NCBI RefSeq assembly: GCF_001625305.1
Contig: NW_017804531.1
Coordinates: 888,226 to 952,225 of the forward strand
Length of the DNA: 64,000 bases
Reading direction: 5' to 3'
From: Branchiostoma belcheri
Taxonomy: Eukaryota; Chordata; Leptocardii; Amphioxiformes; Branchiostomatidae
In this document: positions 1-12,100 of the stretch, one piece after another
How positions within the stretch are numbered: position 1 is the first letter of the stretch
How the letters are laid out: every line of letters starts with the position of its first letter
Translations under genes and position numbers: made by a program
The notes under the pieces: generated by a model
What the model was told of the DNA's origin: nothing
What the model saw: only the letters and a program-made list of their open reading frames with translations
Database searches by the model: none

Positions 1-947
1 TGCTTATTTTGTTTTCTGTTACAGCATCATTCTTAAGTCAAATTTTCCATTTTTAAAGAGTTATCAAGGATCACATTTGGTTCTCCCCCAAAAGAACACA
101 TCCTACACTCCTACACTAGTTGAAAGACAGTGTAGGGGGCTAGATCACAGCATAGGGGGCCCCTACACTCAAACAGCCTAGTGAGAACTACAAATACATT
201 GAACTTCGTCCCCACACAAGAACTACACGGCCTTATAGGACACCGAAATTTTACTGGGGTTGTGTCAGGTCAACCACAAACAACCACAGTTACCTTAGGT
301 CACCGTATCATTAACCCTATGATAGGACAAGAGACATCGTCCCCCAAAACCTCCTAATTGCAACACGCTCCATCTCTGCAAAGGGACAGTTTTCATTGAT
401 TCCTAAAAACCTGACAGACCATGTACCAGCATCAGAATCAATGCTGGACCTGCACGCCAGTCGCCAAGTCTTTTCAATCAAGTAAGTTCTATCGACTACC
501 TGCCTTTACAGACCCAGCCCCTCTACATCTTAGTCTCACTATCGTCATTATGAAAAGCTGACTGGCATCACCACATGCCAGAGTGTATTACATATTAAAT
601 CTGAAAGCACTACTGTACATGTGTAACAGTGGTACAGGATGTAAAGTGACAGCTCAACATACTTCTATATAATATGCTGCACATTTCATTTCATTCAGAT
701 TAATACGATATGACATCTACCCCAGACTACTGTCAATTTTTTGTCTTCTATATATTGTTACACTTGCTTGTATATCCAGTGTACAGTCCCAGGGATAGGA
801 AAATTGCTTTTCAACTATGTCATCTTAAGATCAAAGAAAATAAAACTTTTTAAGTGAATGATTACTACGGTCTTTGAATAATGGCAATGCCAAGTTGAAC
901 ACACTGTTTACAAAGTAACCCCAATGAAAAATTAATATATCACATAA
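1..947. other. noncoding stretch, nothing recognised
   Basis: No gene, exon or known repeat is recognised here. A short self-complementary patch near 128-170 repeats the word TGTAGGGGGC and its complement. The region may be 3' flank or a distal intron of the minus-strand Cys-rich gene, but nothing in the sequence shows this. Confidence 0.4.
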
Positions 948-1073
948 CAAAATGTTGAACTTTATTCCAACACAACGAGTATAGAGAGATCAAATTTTCA
1001 ACGACCACTGTCACCTATACATGTACTCTACTGTGAGTGTCTCGTTGTATTGGAATAAAGTTCAACATTTTGC
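948..1073. repeat. long inverted repeat (hairpin), 32-bp arms
   Basis: Arms at 948-979 and 1041-1073 are near-perfect reverse complements (left arm begins CAAAATGTTGAACTTTATTC) around a loop of about 60 bp. The geometry resembles the terminal hairpins seen at other loci in this window. No coding content. Confidence 0.7.
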
Positions 1074-1380
1074 ACTGATGAACTTCTATGAAAATTACAT
1101 AACCCAGTTGGGAATTCCATGACAAAACTCCCATCCTTCAGCACCCAAGCACCTGTCTGCCAACGCAGGGTTTGAAATTTGAGCAATGTCCCAGTGCCCC
1201 ACGTGGGAAGACACATTGATCGGGTGGGCTGAATTTATGCATGAGTCGTTGTGAGTTTAGGTTCCCACGAGAGCTGAACAGTCATTTCTTGTTCTTAAGT
1301 GTTTCAACCACCAGGCATTTTTGGTTGGGTGCTTCAATCCGTCAATTAGGCACTGTCAGCTACTGCTGTAATCTTGTTAA

Positions 1381-1600
1381 TCATTCTTTAATGAAGGAAG
1401 TGTAGCAGTCAGGTATCAGACAGTGTGCAGAGGCCTGTCGAGAGGAATAGCTGTGTAAGAAACAGGAGGAGTGAGTAGAAACAGATAAAAACCCTGGTCC
1501 CGGGGTTCGAACCCACGACCTCCTGAGCACCAGCTTCAAATCCGACGCTCCTACTGAATCGGCTAAAAGGTCTAGACCCATCGGCCGGGTCAGTTGGTAG
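1381..1600 (-). repeat. tRNA-derived SINE (family C)
   Basis: On the minus strand there is a B-box-like GGGTTCGAACCCC at about 1499-1512, preceded by an A-box-like AGCCGATTCAGTAGGAGC near 1550-1570. This is the spacing of a Pol III tRNA promoter. The anticodon arm does not pair well, so it is a SINE head rather than a tRNA gene. The body runs toward 1381. A 66-codon open frame here is incidental. Confidence 0.6.
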
Positions 1601-2972
1601 CGGCTATGAACCCCCCATCTTACAGCTGCATAGAAATGACAAAGTCAATGTACAACAAAGCTGTGAGAGAGCACAACCTTCTTTAAAACAGCACCCTTTG
1701 GATTTAGTTAGCGCCTTTTGTAACTAATGTCTAAAATATGTGAGACGCTGTTACATGTATGACTGTTTATCTTATGCAGAGCTTGCCTGAACTTAAGATT
1801 AGCAACCATACAATGTGCAGAGGCCTGTTAAGAAGTATAGCAGCATAGAAATGAACAAAGTCAATGTACGACAAAGTAATACAGTAACAAATTTTGAATA
1901 TCATTTGCCAATGAGTGTGGACACTTTATAGGCTACACCAAAATCATTCATCCATATCACAAACCGGGACGGCAATGTCTACCTTAATCTGAATGAAAAT
2001 CCATCAAGCACAAACCTGTATTGTCTAGAGCTGCACAATATGTTAGCATTAAGCAAATAAAAGAAACTTGCTTAACTCTGCATACTATGGGAATTGTCTG
2101 GTTTGATATATAATGCATGTGACAGCATGAGAAACTTACATGTATTTTGTTTACCATAAAAACTGCACATATTACAATCTATCTTTACAATACAGTCACA
2201 TGAATCAGCTCTACAATTCTTGCAATTTCTTTGGATGAACTATATAATGTACATATAAACGAGGCAATTATTCGCAAATGAGTGCATAAATTCCAATTAA
2301 AGACAGACACTACAAAATGTCAAATCGCTCTTCCTAAATCTTCTTTAAAAAGTAAACCAGACAATAGAAAATGTCAAGTCAAATCAGTTTTTAAAAAAAG
2401 TTAACACAAAAATGAAATACCACAATGTAAAGAAACTTACTAATAGATGCTCGGGTGCTCATATCTCTTAAATCTTTCCAAAATGTAAAGAAACTTAGAT
2501 ACTGTATCTCCTAAATTAATCTTTCACAATGATGGAACAACATGCCTGGAAATTTTCCATTAAACTCTTCAGGTGCAACCGAAAAAGCGTCATCAGTCAA
2601 AACTCACAGTGCTGCTTCATCACAGAGCTTATAGCTAAAAGCTGCCGCAAAGTTTTGCAGCATGACAAATACTGTAATTTCTGCAGGGTTAGGAAACAGA
2701 TCGGCAGCCTAGCGAGTCCCGCTGGACAGCCTCTAACTGCTCCCCGGGTGCCAGATTAATGTTCCTCTAAGTATAGAAAGTCATTTGTATTGATTTAAAT
2801 GGGGTTCGCATTGCCGTATGCAAAACCACTGAAGCAGAGATGGAATAATGGTATTGGACAGTTATTCTATAGATGCAACGTTGTTATGACTAATTTTGAG
2901 CTAGACAATGCAGTTTTTGCTATCCATTTGTTAATAACATTTCTTTATTCATTCATCGTAAAATCTCTATAT
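1601..2972. other. noncoding stretch, nothing recognised
   Basis: AT-rich sequence with short open frames only. A good acceptor-like CTGCAG on the minus strand near 2685 is followed by a frame of about 28 codons, but it has no recognisable product and is not called an exon. Confidence 0.35.
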
Positions 2973-3071
2973 CTGTATCTGTATAGCTGTTATAACTGCC
3001 CTTCGGCGTAACACACCAGCTTCTGTATCTGTATAGCGGTTATAACTGCCCTTCGGCGTAACACACCAGCT
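2973..3071 (-). repeat. 50-bp minisatellite module, locus 1 (two units)
   Basis: Two tandem copies, on the minus strand, of the 50-bp unit containing TTACGCCGAAGGGCGGTTAT and ending TACAGATACAG. This is the same unit as at 9.4, 15.4, 21.0, 27.6, 30.7, 44.1 and 59.9 kb. Confidence 0.85.
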
Positions 3072-6069
3072 CAAGTATATTGGACCTCAATCTCAAGTAT
3101 TGTATATTGGAGCACCAAAGGGTCCTGAATTGTTTGGTTTGGTTTTATGTGAACTTGGGTTAAAATTACCAGTTACCAATGAATAAGTTCGGAACAGATA
3201 GGATTATAACATCCTTGATACAAATGAGTTCTTTCAACCATACAAGGTACACAACTTCCTAGGGAAATTAAAAATATTTGGATTGTAACAAATTCAAGCA
3301 GTAGAAACTACCCATTCAGTCAGTTTGCTGTATAGTAGTTGAGAGTTCCCACACAATTTGCCGTCAGTCTGTCTGGTACGAGCTAGACTCACACTGTGTT
3401 GGGAATGTTAAGAAGAGAATTAAAATACATCACTGGCAGCAACTCTGTTGGCACAATTACTGGCAGCGTTTGGAGCTTCCTGTCGTCTAAAAAAAACGGC
3501 CGTTATGGGACTGTTGAGGTAATTAGTAACACCCCCCCCCACTGGGTAGACCTCTGAAGCAGGGCTCTAGCTAACTTGAATTTTTTTTTCCATCAGCTCA
3601 GGTTCATCATCGAATTTGGGGAGGGGTGCTCACAGTCTTGGGGGGTCCAGGGGAAATTTTGGATTTTCAAGTCTCCAAAAATGCATTTTCCTGCATTTTG
3701 AAAGGCAAATCATTGTGTTGAAAGTGGTTGTTGGTGGTCCTTTGGATGTTCAAATTTTTACCCAAGATTATTGTTAATTTTGTGTGTCAAGGTTGACGGA
3801 TTGGTTTAAAAAAATTTCCGTCAAACGCCGCAAAGTTCCGGTAATTGACCCCCAAAAAAAACTGGTGCTGGCTAGAGAACAAAAAAAAAGTTTAAAGTAG
3901 TGGGCACAAGAGGACATTGCTAACAGAGATTAATTGTTTGCAGACGTGTGTCATTTTGCAGCGGAGAGGTCACTATAAAAACTGCAAACATAAACTAAAA
4001 CCACTGGAAATGTTTCAAGATTTATAGAACTTTTTCCTAAGTTTCTTGACCTATTGAACTTCAACGACATTTTTTCACTGTGAAGACTGTGAAAACTGCA
4101 AACATAAATTAGAACTTGAACTAGAATACTTCAAAATTTATGGTACTCTTTCCTAAGTTTCTTGAACTTTGTTCCGGTTTCAGTCAATATCCTGCTGATA
4201 TTAAGACAGAAATCCTCTCCAATCAGAAGTAATGGCTGTAGTAATGTCGTTACCTGCCAATGTTCCAGTGAGCACTTCCCAAAGATTCAATTAACTGTTC
4301 CTACCGATGACTTTCTAAACCTCCTGGTTCCCACAAGGGAAGACGGCACACCCTGCACTTTAGCTACTTACATGTAATATCCTGGACTTGAAATACTGGG
4401 TGCACCTTAGTGCAGGTAAAATTGGGGCTGTGCAAGTGTTTCTGATGTCTACCTACACCTAACCTGCACTGGGCCATACTTACTGTACATGTAGGTGTAT
4501 GTGAATTTATTTGCTGCCTTGACTGTTACCACCTATGAAGCATAAAAGAAAAATTGGCAATGGGTTCCAAACAGTTTTTCCCATGATCCATACTTCTCAA
4601 AGTCTGAGTTGTGCAATTATCATTCTGTTCCTACCAATGGCTTTCTAAACCTTCTGGTTCCCACAAGGGAAGATGGCACACCTTGCACTTTAGCTACTTA
4701 ATAACAATTTCAATGTCTTCACACAAATTTGAAGTACAACCGTTACTACAATGTATCTTAATGAACATGGGGCCAGTCTTTCAATAGGGAATACTGTAAT
4801 AATTCACTTTATAGTCACAGTAGCAAAAGTTCACGGTCTGAAAAAAATTGAGGTGTTCAATGAACTATATGCTCACCAGGGAAGCAGGTGCAGCAAAAAA
4901 GAAAGAAGACTTAGTTGAATAACTTTTTTCACAGTAATCTTAAGTTTGCTGTACATACATGTAAGTGACCACAAAAACCACAAACTTAAGTTAAGAGTAC
5001 CGTTAAAAAAATCAGGAATTACAGTTGTGTAGTTATCTTGGGAGCGGACTTAACTTGAAGAAGGAAGAACTAAGGTTGGACAAGACATAAGTGACCACAC
5101 AAACGGCAAACATAAAAGTACCGTGAAAAATCAAGGATTACAGTAATTATCTTGGGAGCGGACTTTACTTGAAGAAGGCAGAACTACACCGGACAAGACT
5201 GACTTTCCTCCAGAGAAATCAGACCGTCTGGACAAGATGAAACAAAGTGCTGGTACATCAACACTTATATAGTACATCTGCCCCTGGGAAATCATCCAGA
5301 CTTAACCAGACAAAATAAGCCCAGGAGGTAAACCTTTCAAGGGTACTAATCATCCAGAATAACTCCCAAATCTTCTGAACTTCGTTGGATGTGAGGCAAT
5401 CAAGTTGTGGAGATTAGTACAAATGTGGAACAGAGCTCCCCTGTGAACATGTGAGGGAATAAGAGGTTCTTTGTGCGTACCTTCAATCAGGTTAGTGGGT
5501 TGCTGCTTCGTTATAAATTATGGATAACGAGCAAGATTTCTGGTCTGTTTAACGACACATGCAATTGAGTGTACACTAGGGCTGTGTACCTAAATGTAAC
5601 ATCATGTAACACGGTACAGAGGTTTAGGTAGGACCTGTACTTGTACCTGAACAATTTGACAAATTGAAATATGCTCTTCTGAACTTCCTCAATAACATGA
5701 CAGAATCACTCTACATACATACATACACTGTTGATAGTTCTTTTATGAAGTATAATAACAGTGAGTCAGTGTGTACAATGTATGTACAGTACATTGTTGT
5801 CACATACTCTTGTCACATGCAATGTCTGTGTGTCTTTGTGTGTCTGTCTGTCTGTCTGTCCTTCTGCATACTTCTGGTCAGCACAACTTAAAAAGTCAGA
5901 CCTTTATGGATTGTGATGATATTTGGTACATTTGTATGTTGTAGGTAGGTCTTAGAAGGTCGAATTTGGGCTCCTGGTGTCTGACCTTGGTACTGAAGCA
6001 GAACTTCTGTTTTTTGTATCTTTTGTCCTGGACATGCTACTTGTCACTGAATTCTTTACGATGACCTAC
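3072..6069. other. noncoding stretch with diverged local duplications
   Basis: No exon is recognised. Several segments are locally duplicated: about 3971-4050 with 4090-4170 (word ACTGCAAACATAAA); 4316-4372 with 4640-4701 (word GTTCCCACAAGGGAAGA); and 4965-5090 with 5090-5190 (word CTTGGGAGCGGACTT). A related copy in inverted orientation lies near 8860-9050. The 3' exons of the Cys-rich gene may lie here or beyond the window, but none could be identified. Confidence 0.45.
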
Positions 6070-6147
6070 CTCACACATGGGTTCTGAGCCGCAGCAGGTG
6101 CAGTCCTGGCAGCATTCACAGTTCACACAGGCTGCTGTCGAACATCT
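6070..6147 (-). CDS. Cys-rich membrane protein, exon 4
   Basis: 26 codons beginning RCSTAACVNC, with 9 Cys. The minus-strand acceptor is TGTACAG and the donor GAG|GTAGGT; phase 0 on both sides. The frame fits directly onto exon 3. High Cys density and good splice sites support a real exon. The next exon downstream is not identified. Confidence 0.65.
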
Positions 6148-9100
6148 CTGTACATGAAACAGACACACTTACATGTACTACACAAGGAGATTTGCATTTT
6201 AAGATCTAGGTTGAGTCTTTGTAGGGTCCTGACATTTCTGGCTGCCTGCAGCACTCTAACAGTACAAAAAGTTTAGCCAATGGCAACACTTTAAAGACTT
6301 AGCAGCTGACCTCAGTTGTTACATGACAATACACTGACATACAGCACTGAGGGATTATCATCTATGCTCAGACTATACCTACCTACATGTGTACATTAAT
6401 TATTTTTTAACACAACCACTCAATTTTTTCAATGAAATTCCCACTGCATTCAGCTGCCTTCATCAATTCAACAACATAAAATGCCAGTACAAAATTGGCT
6501 ATACAATGTACATGCATGTGTAGGGCTGTGCTAAAGGACACTACATGAGCTTCTATTCTAAATGACTTACTCACCTGATGAAGCTATTCACATGACTGTA
6601 TGATCTTACCCCTTTCTGTCTGGGACACAGGGAGTCCAGGCAAGTCTTCATACTGGGTGCGTTCGGGTTGCAGCATTCAGCAAACGCCATCCAACACTCG
6701 CAACAGCCGGCCTCCTCCTCATCCTTACTGCAACATCCACCTGAGCAGCACTCTCCACACACGCCACGGGACTGAGGGGGCAGAGGACAAAAGGTCAAAG
6801 GACAAAAGGTCAAAGGACAAAAGGTCAAAGGACAAAAAGTTCAAGGACAAAAGGGTCAAGGACAAAAGGTCAAATGACGAAATGGTCAAGGACAAAAGGG
6901 TCAACTTGAAGGACAAAAGGTCAAAGGACAAAAGGGTAAAGCACAATGTCAATGGATATTACGTAACCGTAGTCTAGGTTTACTCTCCAAGGTTACTCAT
7001 CACTGTTTAACCAGATTACTTCTTCTGTGATTATCATAACACTGCACTTTCTGTTTTAGTTCTGTTATTGTAGTACATGTAGTGAATGTTTGTAAGTAGC
7101 AAAGACATTTTGGACTTTATCAACACATCGCCCTGCTACCCTCCAGGTACAAAAATGTACCTCTTCTAATAGTTTTACTAAAAGCATCCTTCCCAGCTGA
7201 ATACTTGATTGTTTTTGAGCTTTAAAAAAAGTGTCTAACTAGTCTAACCAAGAAGGGCTTAACCAGCTTGCTCTAACACGAATAGACTCTGTAAAACAAA
7301 TTATGAACTTCCTGTGGCTTTCCTGCTTTGCCTCAGTCATGACATACATTTGTACACTTGTCTAAGAGAGAGTCACAAGATTCTGGCAATGCATTGCAGG
7401 GCTCGAAATACTGGGTGCATGTGCACCTTAGTGCACCCAAATTTAAAGCTGTGCTAGGTTTACGTATGTAAAGATGTTAAATTTATAGTAGTATACAGCA
7501 TATTCTTAACATCTAAGTGTCAGAAAAAAATTAAAATTATTCTTCACTACGTACTTTTCTTTAGGAAACATAATTTAGCTTTTGCTGACATTCTTAATTT
7601 TATATTGTTGTTGGCCTCTTCTTCGTGTCCGAAGATGTTAGGAAGTTTTATATGGTGCACCCAAAAAGTTTTTGCGCACCCAATTCTTAGGTTGGATGCA
7701 CCAGTGCACCTACATTGTATTCCTGATACTAGAGTCACAAGATTTCTGGCAATGCATTGGGAACATCTGCCAGCCACAAGCCCCCAGTGCTGACACTCAG
7801 ACCGGCCTGCGTGTTGACACTAATTATATGTTTTTATTGTCTTCGTCAAATTATGAACTTCATATAGCCTTCCTGCTTTCCCTCTCATTATGTACTAGTA
7901 TACTAGAGTCACAAGATTTCTGGCAATGCATTGGGAACATCTGTCAGCCACAAGCCCCCAGTGCTGACACTCAGGCCGGCCTGCGTGTTGACACTAATTA
8001 CATGTTTTTATTGTCTCCGTCAAGTTATGAACTTCATATAGCCTTCCTGCTTTCCCTCTCATTATGTACTAGTATACTAGAGTCACAAGATTTCTGGCAA
8101 TGCATTGGGAACATCTGTCAGCCACAAGCCCCCAGTGCTGACACTCAGACCTGCCAGCCTGTTGACTCACACTTATTGGACAAGATAACCAAGTCACATT
8201 CCTAACCCAAACTAAGTCATTAATAACGCACCGCTGGTGACAGGAACTGGCTACAGCAAACAGACAGAGATCAACTGTGTATATTCGCCAAGTCATGGCT
8301 AGAAAAACCTTGAGGTTAAAGGGCAATATTTCTTACATATATTCAGAATACATAAAAAAAGTTAAACAAGATACATAAGGAGATGTTTCTTGAAAGCAAC
8401 TGGATAAAATTTTGAAACTATCAGACGTTTCAAGTAGCATGACGAAAAGTAGTGGATGCTACTTGAAACATCTGACAGTTTTCGAAACTTATCCAGTTGC
8501 TTGCATGAATAACAACTCCTTATGTATATTTCCAATAGCTCTACATTTTCCTCCTGCCAGAAATTCTTTTTCTCTTTTTGTCTGGTTAAATAGAAAGATG
8601 GGACAACGTTGAATCTTGGTCCAACTTATTTCAAACAGAAAGATCTAGAATTAGACAGGTTACAAACTGTTTTGGTCTCCTGCCATATCCCAGTCAATCA
8701 GCAACCCTCTTGAATCCGTTGCTATGAGAACTGTAAACAAAAGCTCAGTTTCCCATTCCTTGTTCAGAGAAATTAAACCCCTACCAGGGAGTTTAGCTCA
8801 TTAATCAGTTCTTGGGCCACCTTCGGAGGGAGTTCTGTAATACTCAATTTTTTTCGCGGTCCTTTTATGTTCTCGGTTTTCGTACTTGTTACTTCTGTCC
8901 TGCAAACTTATTGTTAACGTTAACAAATAATTCACCAACATTCTTTTTTCTGCACCTGCTGCCATGGTGAATATATAGTTCTGCGAACACCTCAATTTTT
9001 TTCTTGAAGACTGCGGACTTTTGTTACCGCGAACATAAAGTGATTTACAGTACTGACTAACTGAGGTCTGTATACTTTCCTAGCCGTGCTCATTCTAATC

Positions 9101-12100
9101 TAAGGGATCGGTGTGGTCTGCAACACGAACGTCAACTTGTGCTGGTAGGTGGGCTTATACTCACTGTATCCTTTACCAATTGTTATGGTTCTACTAAACT
9201 TAGTTGTATGGAAAGGCTTAGTAGTTTAAGTTGTGAAACTTTGAAGAATGTGTGTGTGCATCAAAATTTCCAAGTCACGGCTTCATTGCTACGTTCCAAC
9301 AACTTAAGGCTAAGCTCTTATTTCAGTTCAATGAATATCATTATGCTAGGTACAAAATGTGTACTACAGTGAGAGATTAGACCATACCAAAACTGTGATA
9401 ATTGTGTTCAACGGTTAGGTGTAACAAGTCGATTGGTGTAATGTAGCCAGCTGCCGCCGCGCCGCGTACCTGCGAAGCTGGTGTGTTACGCCGAAAGGCG
9501 GTTATACCGGCTATACAGATACAGGTACAACTTCTGACAACACAAATCTATGGTCCATGCTAAGGAAATGTTAGTGAGCTATTTCTTCTAAATTTTGTTT
9601 GCTGCTGGTAGCAGTTGACTGAGAGATATTTGCACATCTCTCACAGGAGGGGAAAATGCCTTGAGGTACTCACTGAAAAGGCCGAAGCACCAAATTTATT
9701 AGCTTTCCTCACTTTACAGGCAGGCTGAGAGCAGCTGTTTAAGATAAAGGGTGAAGAGTTAGTCTTGGCTCAACGTAAACTTGGCCAAGCAAGGTGATCC
9801 TTATCTAAACATGTGAACCTTGTCTGGTTAACAATTGCTTGTCGAGAATGGACTGTACTTCTTGAGGGCATGCACTATGCTATACACATTTTTGATGATT
9901 GTGTTTAGAAAGACTCTGAAATGAAACATATGACTTGACTCTGAATTGCTGACAATAATGTATCAGTGAGTGTATATCTGTTACTTTACAACTAACAGTG
10001 TGTGAACTAGTACCTCCTTTGAAATTCAACTTACCCTGGTTACCAAACCTATTTTCACTGCCTAGTCTCTTTCATCCACTCATCGCAAATACTAATAAAT
10101 ATAGGAAAGAGACTCAGCAGCTACATGTAAGATAGGTTTGGCAACCAGGGCGGCTAAATTCAACTTGGTTCCTCGGGACCTGATATCTATATATATTTCT
10201 GAAAGTCACTTTTTCCTGCTATGTTCTAAGAATCCAGATGTATAATAGCTCAATACTATAAGCTTAAGATTGCTTCCCACAGCAACACTCTACAGTTTCT
10301 GGCACTTTGACATTTGGCAGCGCGCTTAGATTTTGTTCCACTGGTGTTCACACTGTTAGTCTTGTTTGTACATGTCAATTTTGTGAGTGCTAGTACCAGG
10401 AGTAAGTGTGTTTTGCTGACATTGGGCTTGGCTGTTCCTGTGCAGATGTCTTGGTTAAAAGAGCCAAGTTGTGATAACTGTTCAGTGCTCTTTTGACTAG
10501 CATCTTATGTTCAATTTAAGAGTAATTTTCACAACGACAAAAAAAATGGGGTGGTAGGAAGTTCTTACTAGTACTTGAATCTTTACCAGTACTGGCAAGA
10601 AAACTACAATTTGAAGCAAAACGTTTACACCAGAAACTTGATTCGAATCAAGTAGCAAGATAAAGAAAGCAAAGTGTTGCCACAACACAAGGGACATGAC
10701 AACGCAACCCCTAAACCTTTGTACAAAGCAGGTCTACATAGCTCCAAGATAACATCATGATGGTATCATTGTGGGAGGGACTAATGTCAGATGACTTAAC
10801 ACTTTTGCTGGTCTACTGTACATACTAGTAATGGTACCAAGATAATACTGAATCACTGTGGTAAGGACTGATCCCAAATGATAACACTTTTGCCCTCCAA
10901 CTCACGTTAGGAATATAATTTATGTAACAGCTATTTCGTGTATAACTACTACTCTTGGCTTGGCTTCGTTGTCCGAAGATTTAACTACTAACTACTACAA
11001 TAATTACAATCTTTTATAAAATTTATGCACAAAGTCTTTATTCGCTGACACTACATACTAGTATATACTCTAGTGTCTTTCCCTCATACAAATTTCCTGT
11101 TAGTGTTACTGTCAAGGAACACACATTGCAGTTTGAAGACTTTTTTCTGCTAAGGCCACACCAATTTATTTCCTTGGTTAACGGATTCGCCGCTTCGTTT
11201 TTTTGCCAAAATGAAATAAAAATAAAAACAGAACAAAAATCCATACTCTCGGGTCCCGAATTGGGGCCCCAAAGTCCACCCGGTACGTTGTAATTTTTTT
11301 CAAAATTTGGGCATAGTTAACAGCGTTAAAAATACATTGCTTCAAGGCAGAAACATTTTTCTGAGTGCAATTTGTTCGGAAAGCTAGGTTGCCTCTTCAA
11401 AAGTTCGTCAAAAAAATTCTTTTGATATAGAACTCGCCCCCCACCCCCTTTGCACATGTCACCATTCATTGGACAAAACTTCACTGACGACAGTCAAACG
11501 TACGGCAGATTTAATAAGTCACCAAGTTTACCTGTAACAACATATCATCTCCCTTTTAGATATATATTATATTTCATTTAGAAACACGTATTGTGTCGGA
11601 AACATGTGCTAGTAACGGGCGTTAAAACTACAATGTAATCGGCCGAACGTATAAACTCGGCCTGAGCGGCACATGCACACACACCTTCAAAACGATCTTT
11701 TTTTCCAGGGAATATGTAAAAATAACACGACATAACAATGTATTCTGGCATCACAAACTGTATTACTCTCAAAAAGTACAAAATCCTACCACAAACATGA
11801 GAATTTGGCAAAGTAAGAAGTCCTCCATGCACGTAAGTCCATTCACTATTTCTCACGGTCGGAAGAGTCCACTTCGAGTAGGGGGAAACAGGTTCTTTTA
11901 ATTATAGAAATTACTCTGTGAAAAATACTACTTGTGCATGTGGCATTCTAACAAAGTAACATCTTATTTAGATACCTATAAACAGGAGTACAATTGCAAA
12001 TAATACATCAATTATTACATCTAAATTCTTTAATAAAATGGTTCCCCCTACAAATAAAAACCCCCACTACATCAAAGACTTATAGTGAAACCCTAGACCA

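Noticed and set aside
2560..2690. Possible terminal exon of the Cys-rich gene on the minus strand after CTGCAG
   Set aside because: Only about 28 codons and not Cys-rich in the expected manner; no supporting signal beyond the acceptor.
6725..6977. Lys/Asp and Leu/Ser repeat frames
   Set aside because: Translations of the 15-bp minisatellite next to exon 3 of the Cys-rich gene.
7731..8165. CRISPR-like array
   Set aside because: The repeats are directly adjacent 174-bp tandem units without spacers, and the DNA is from an animal.
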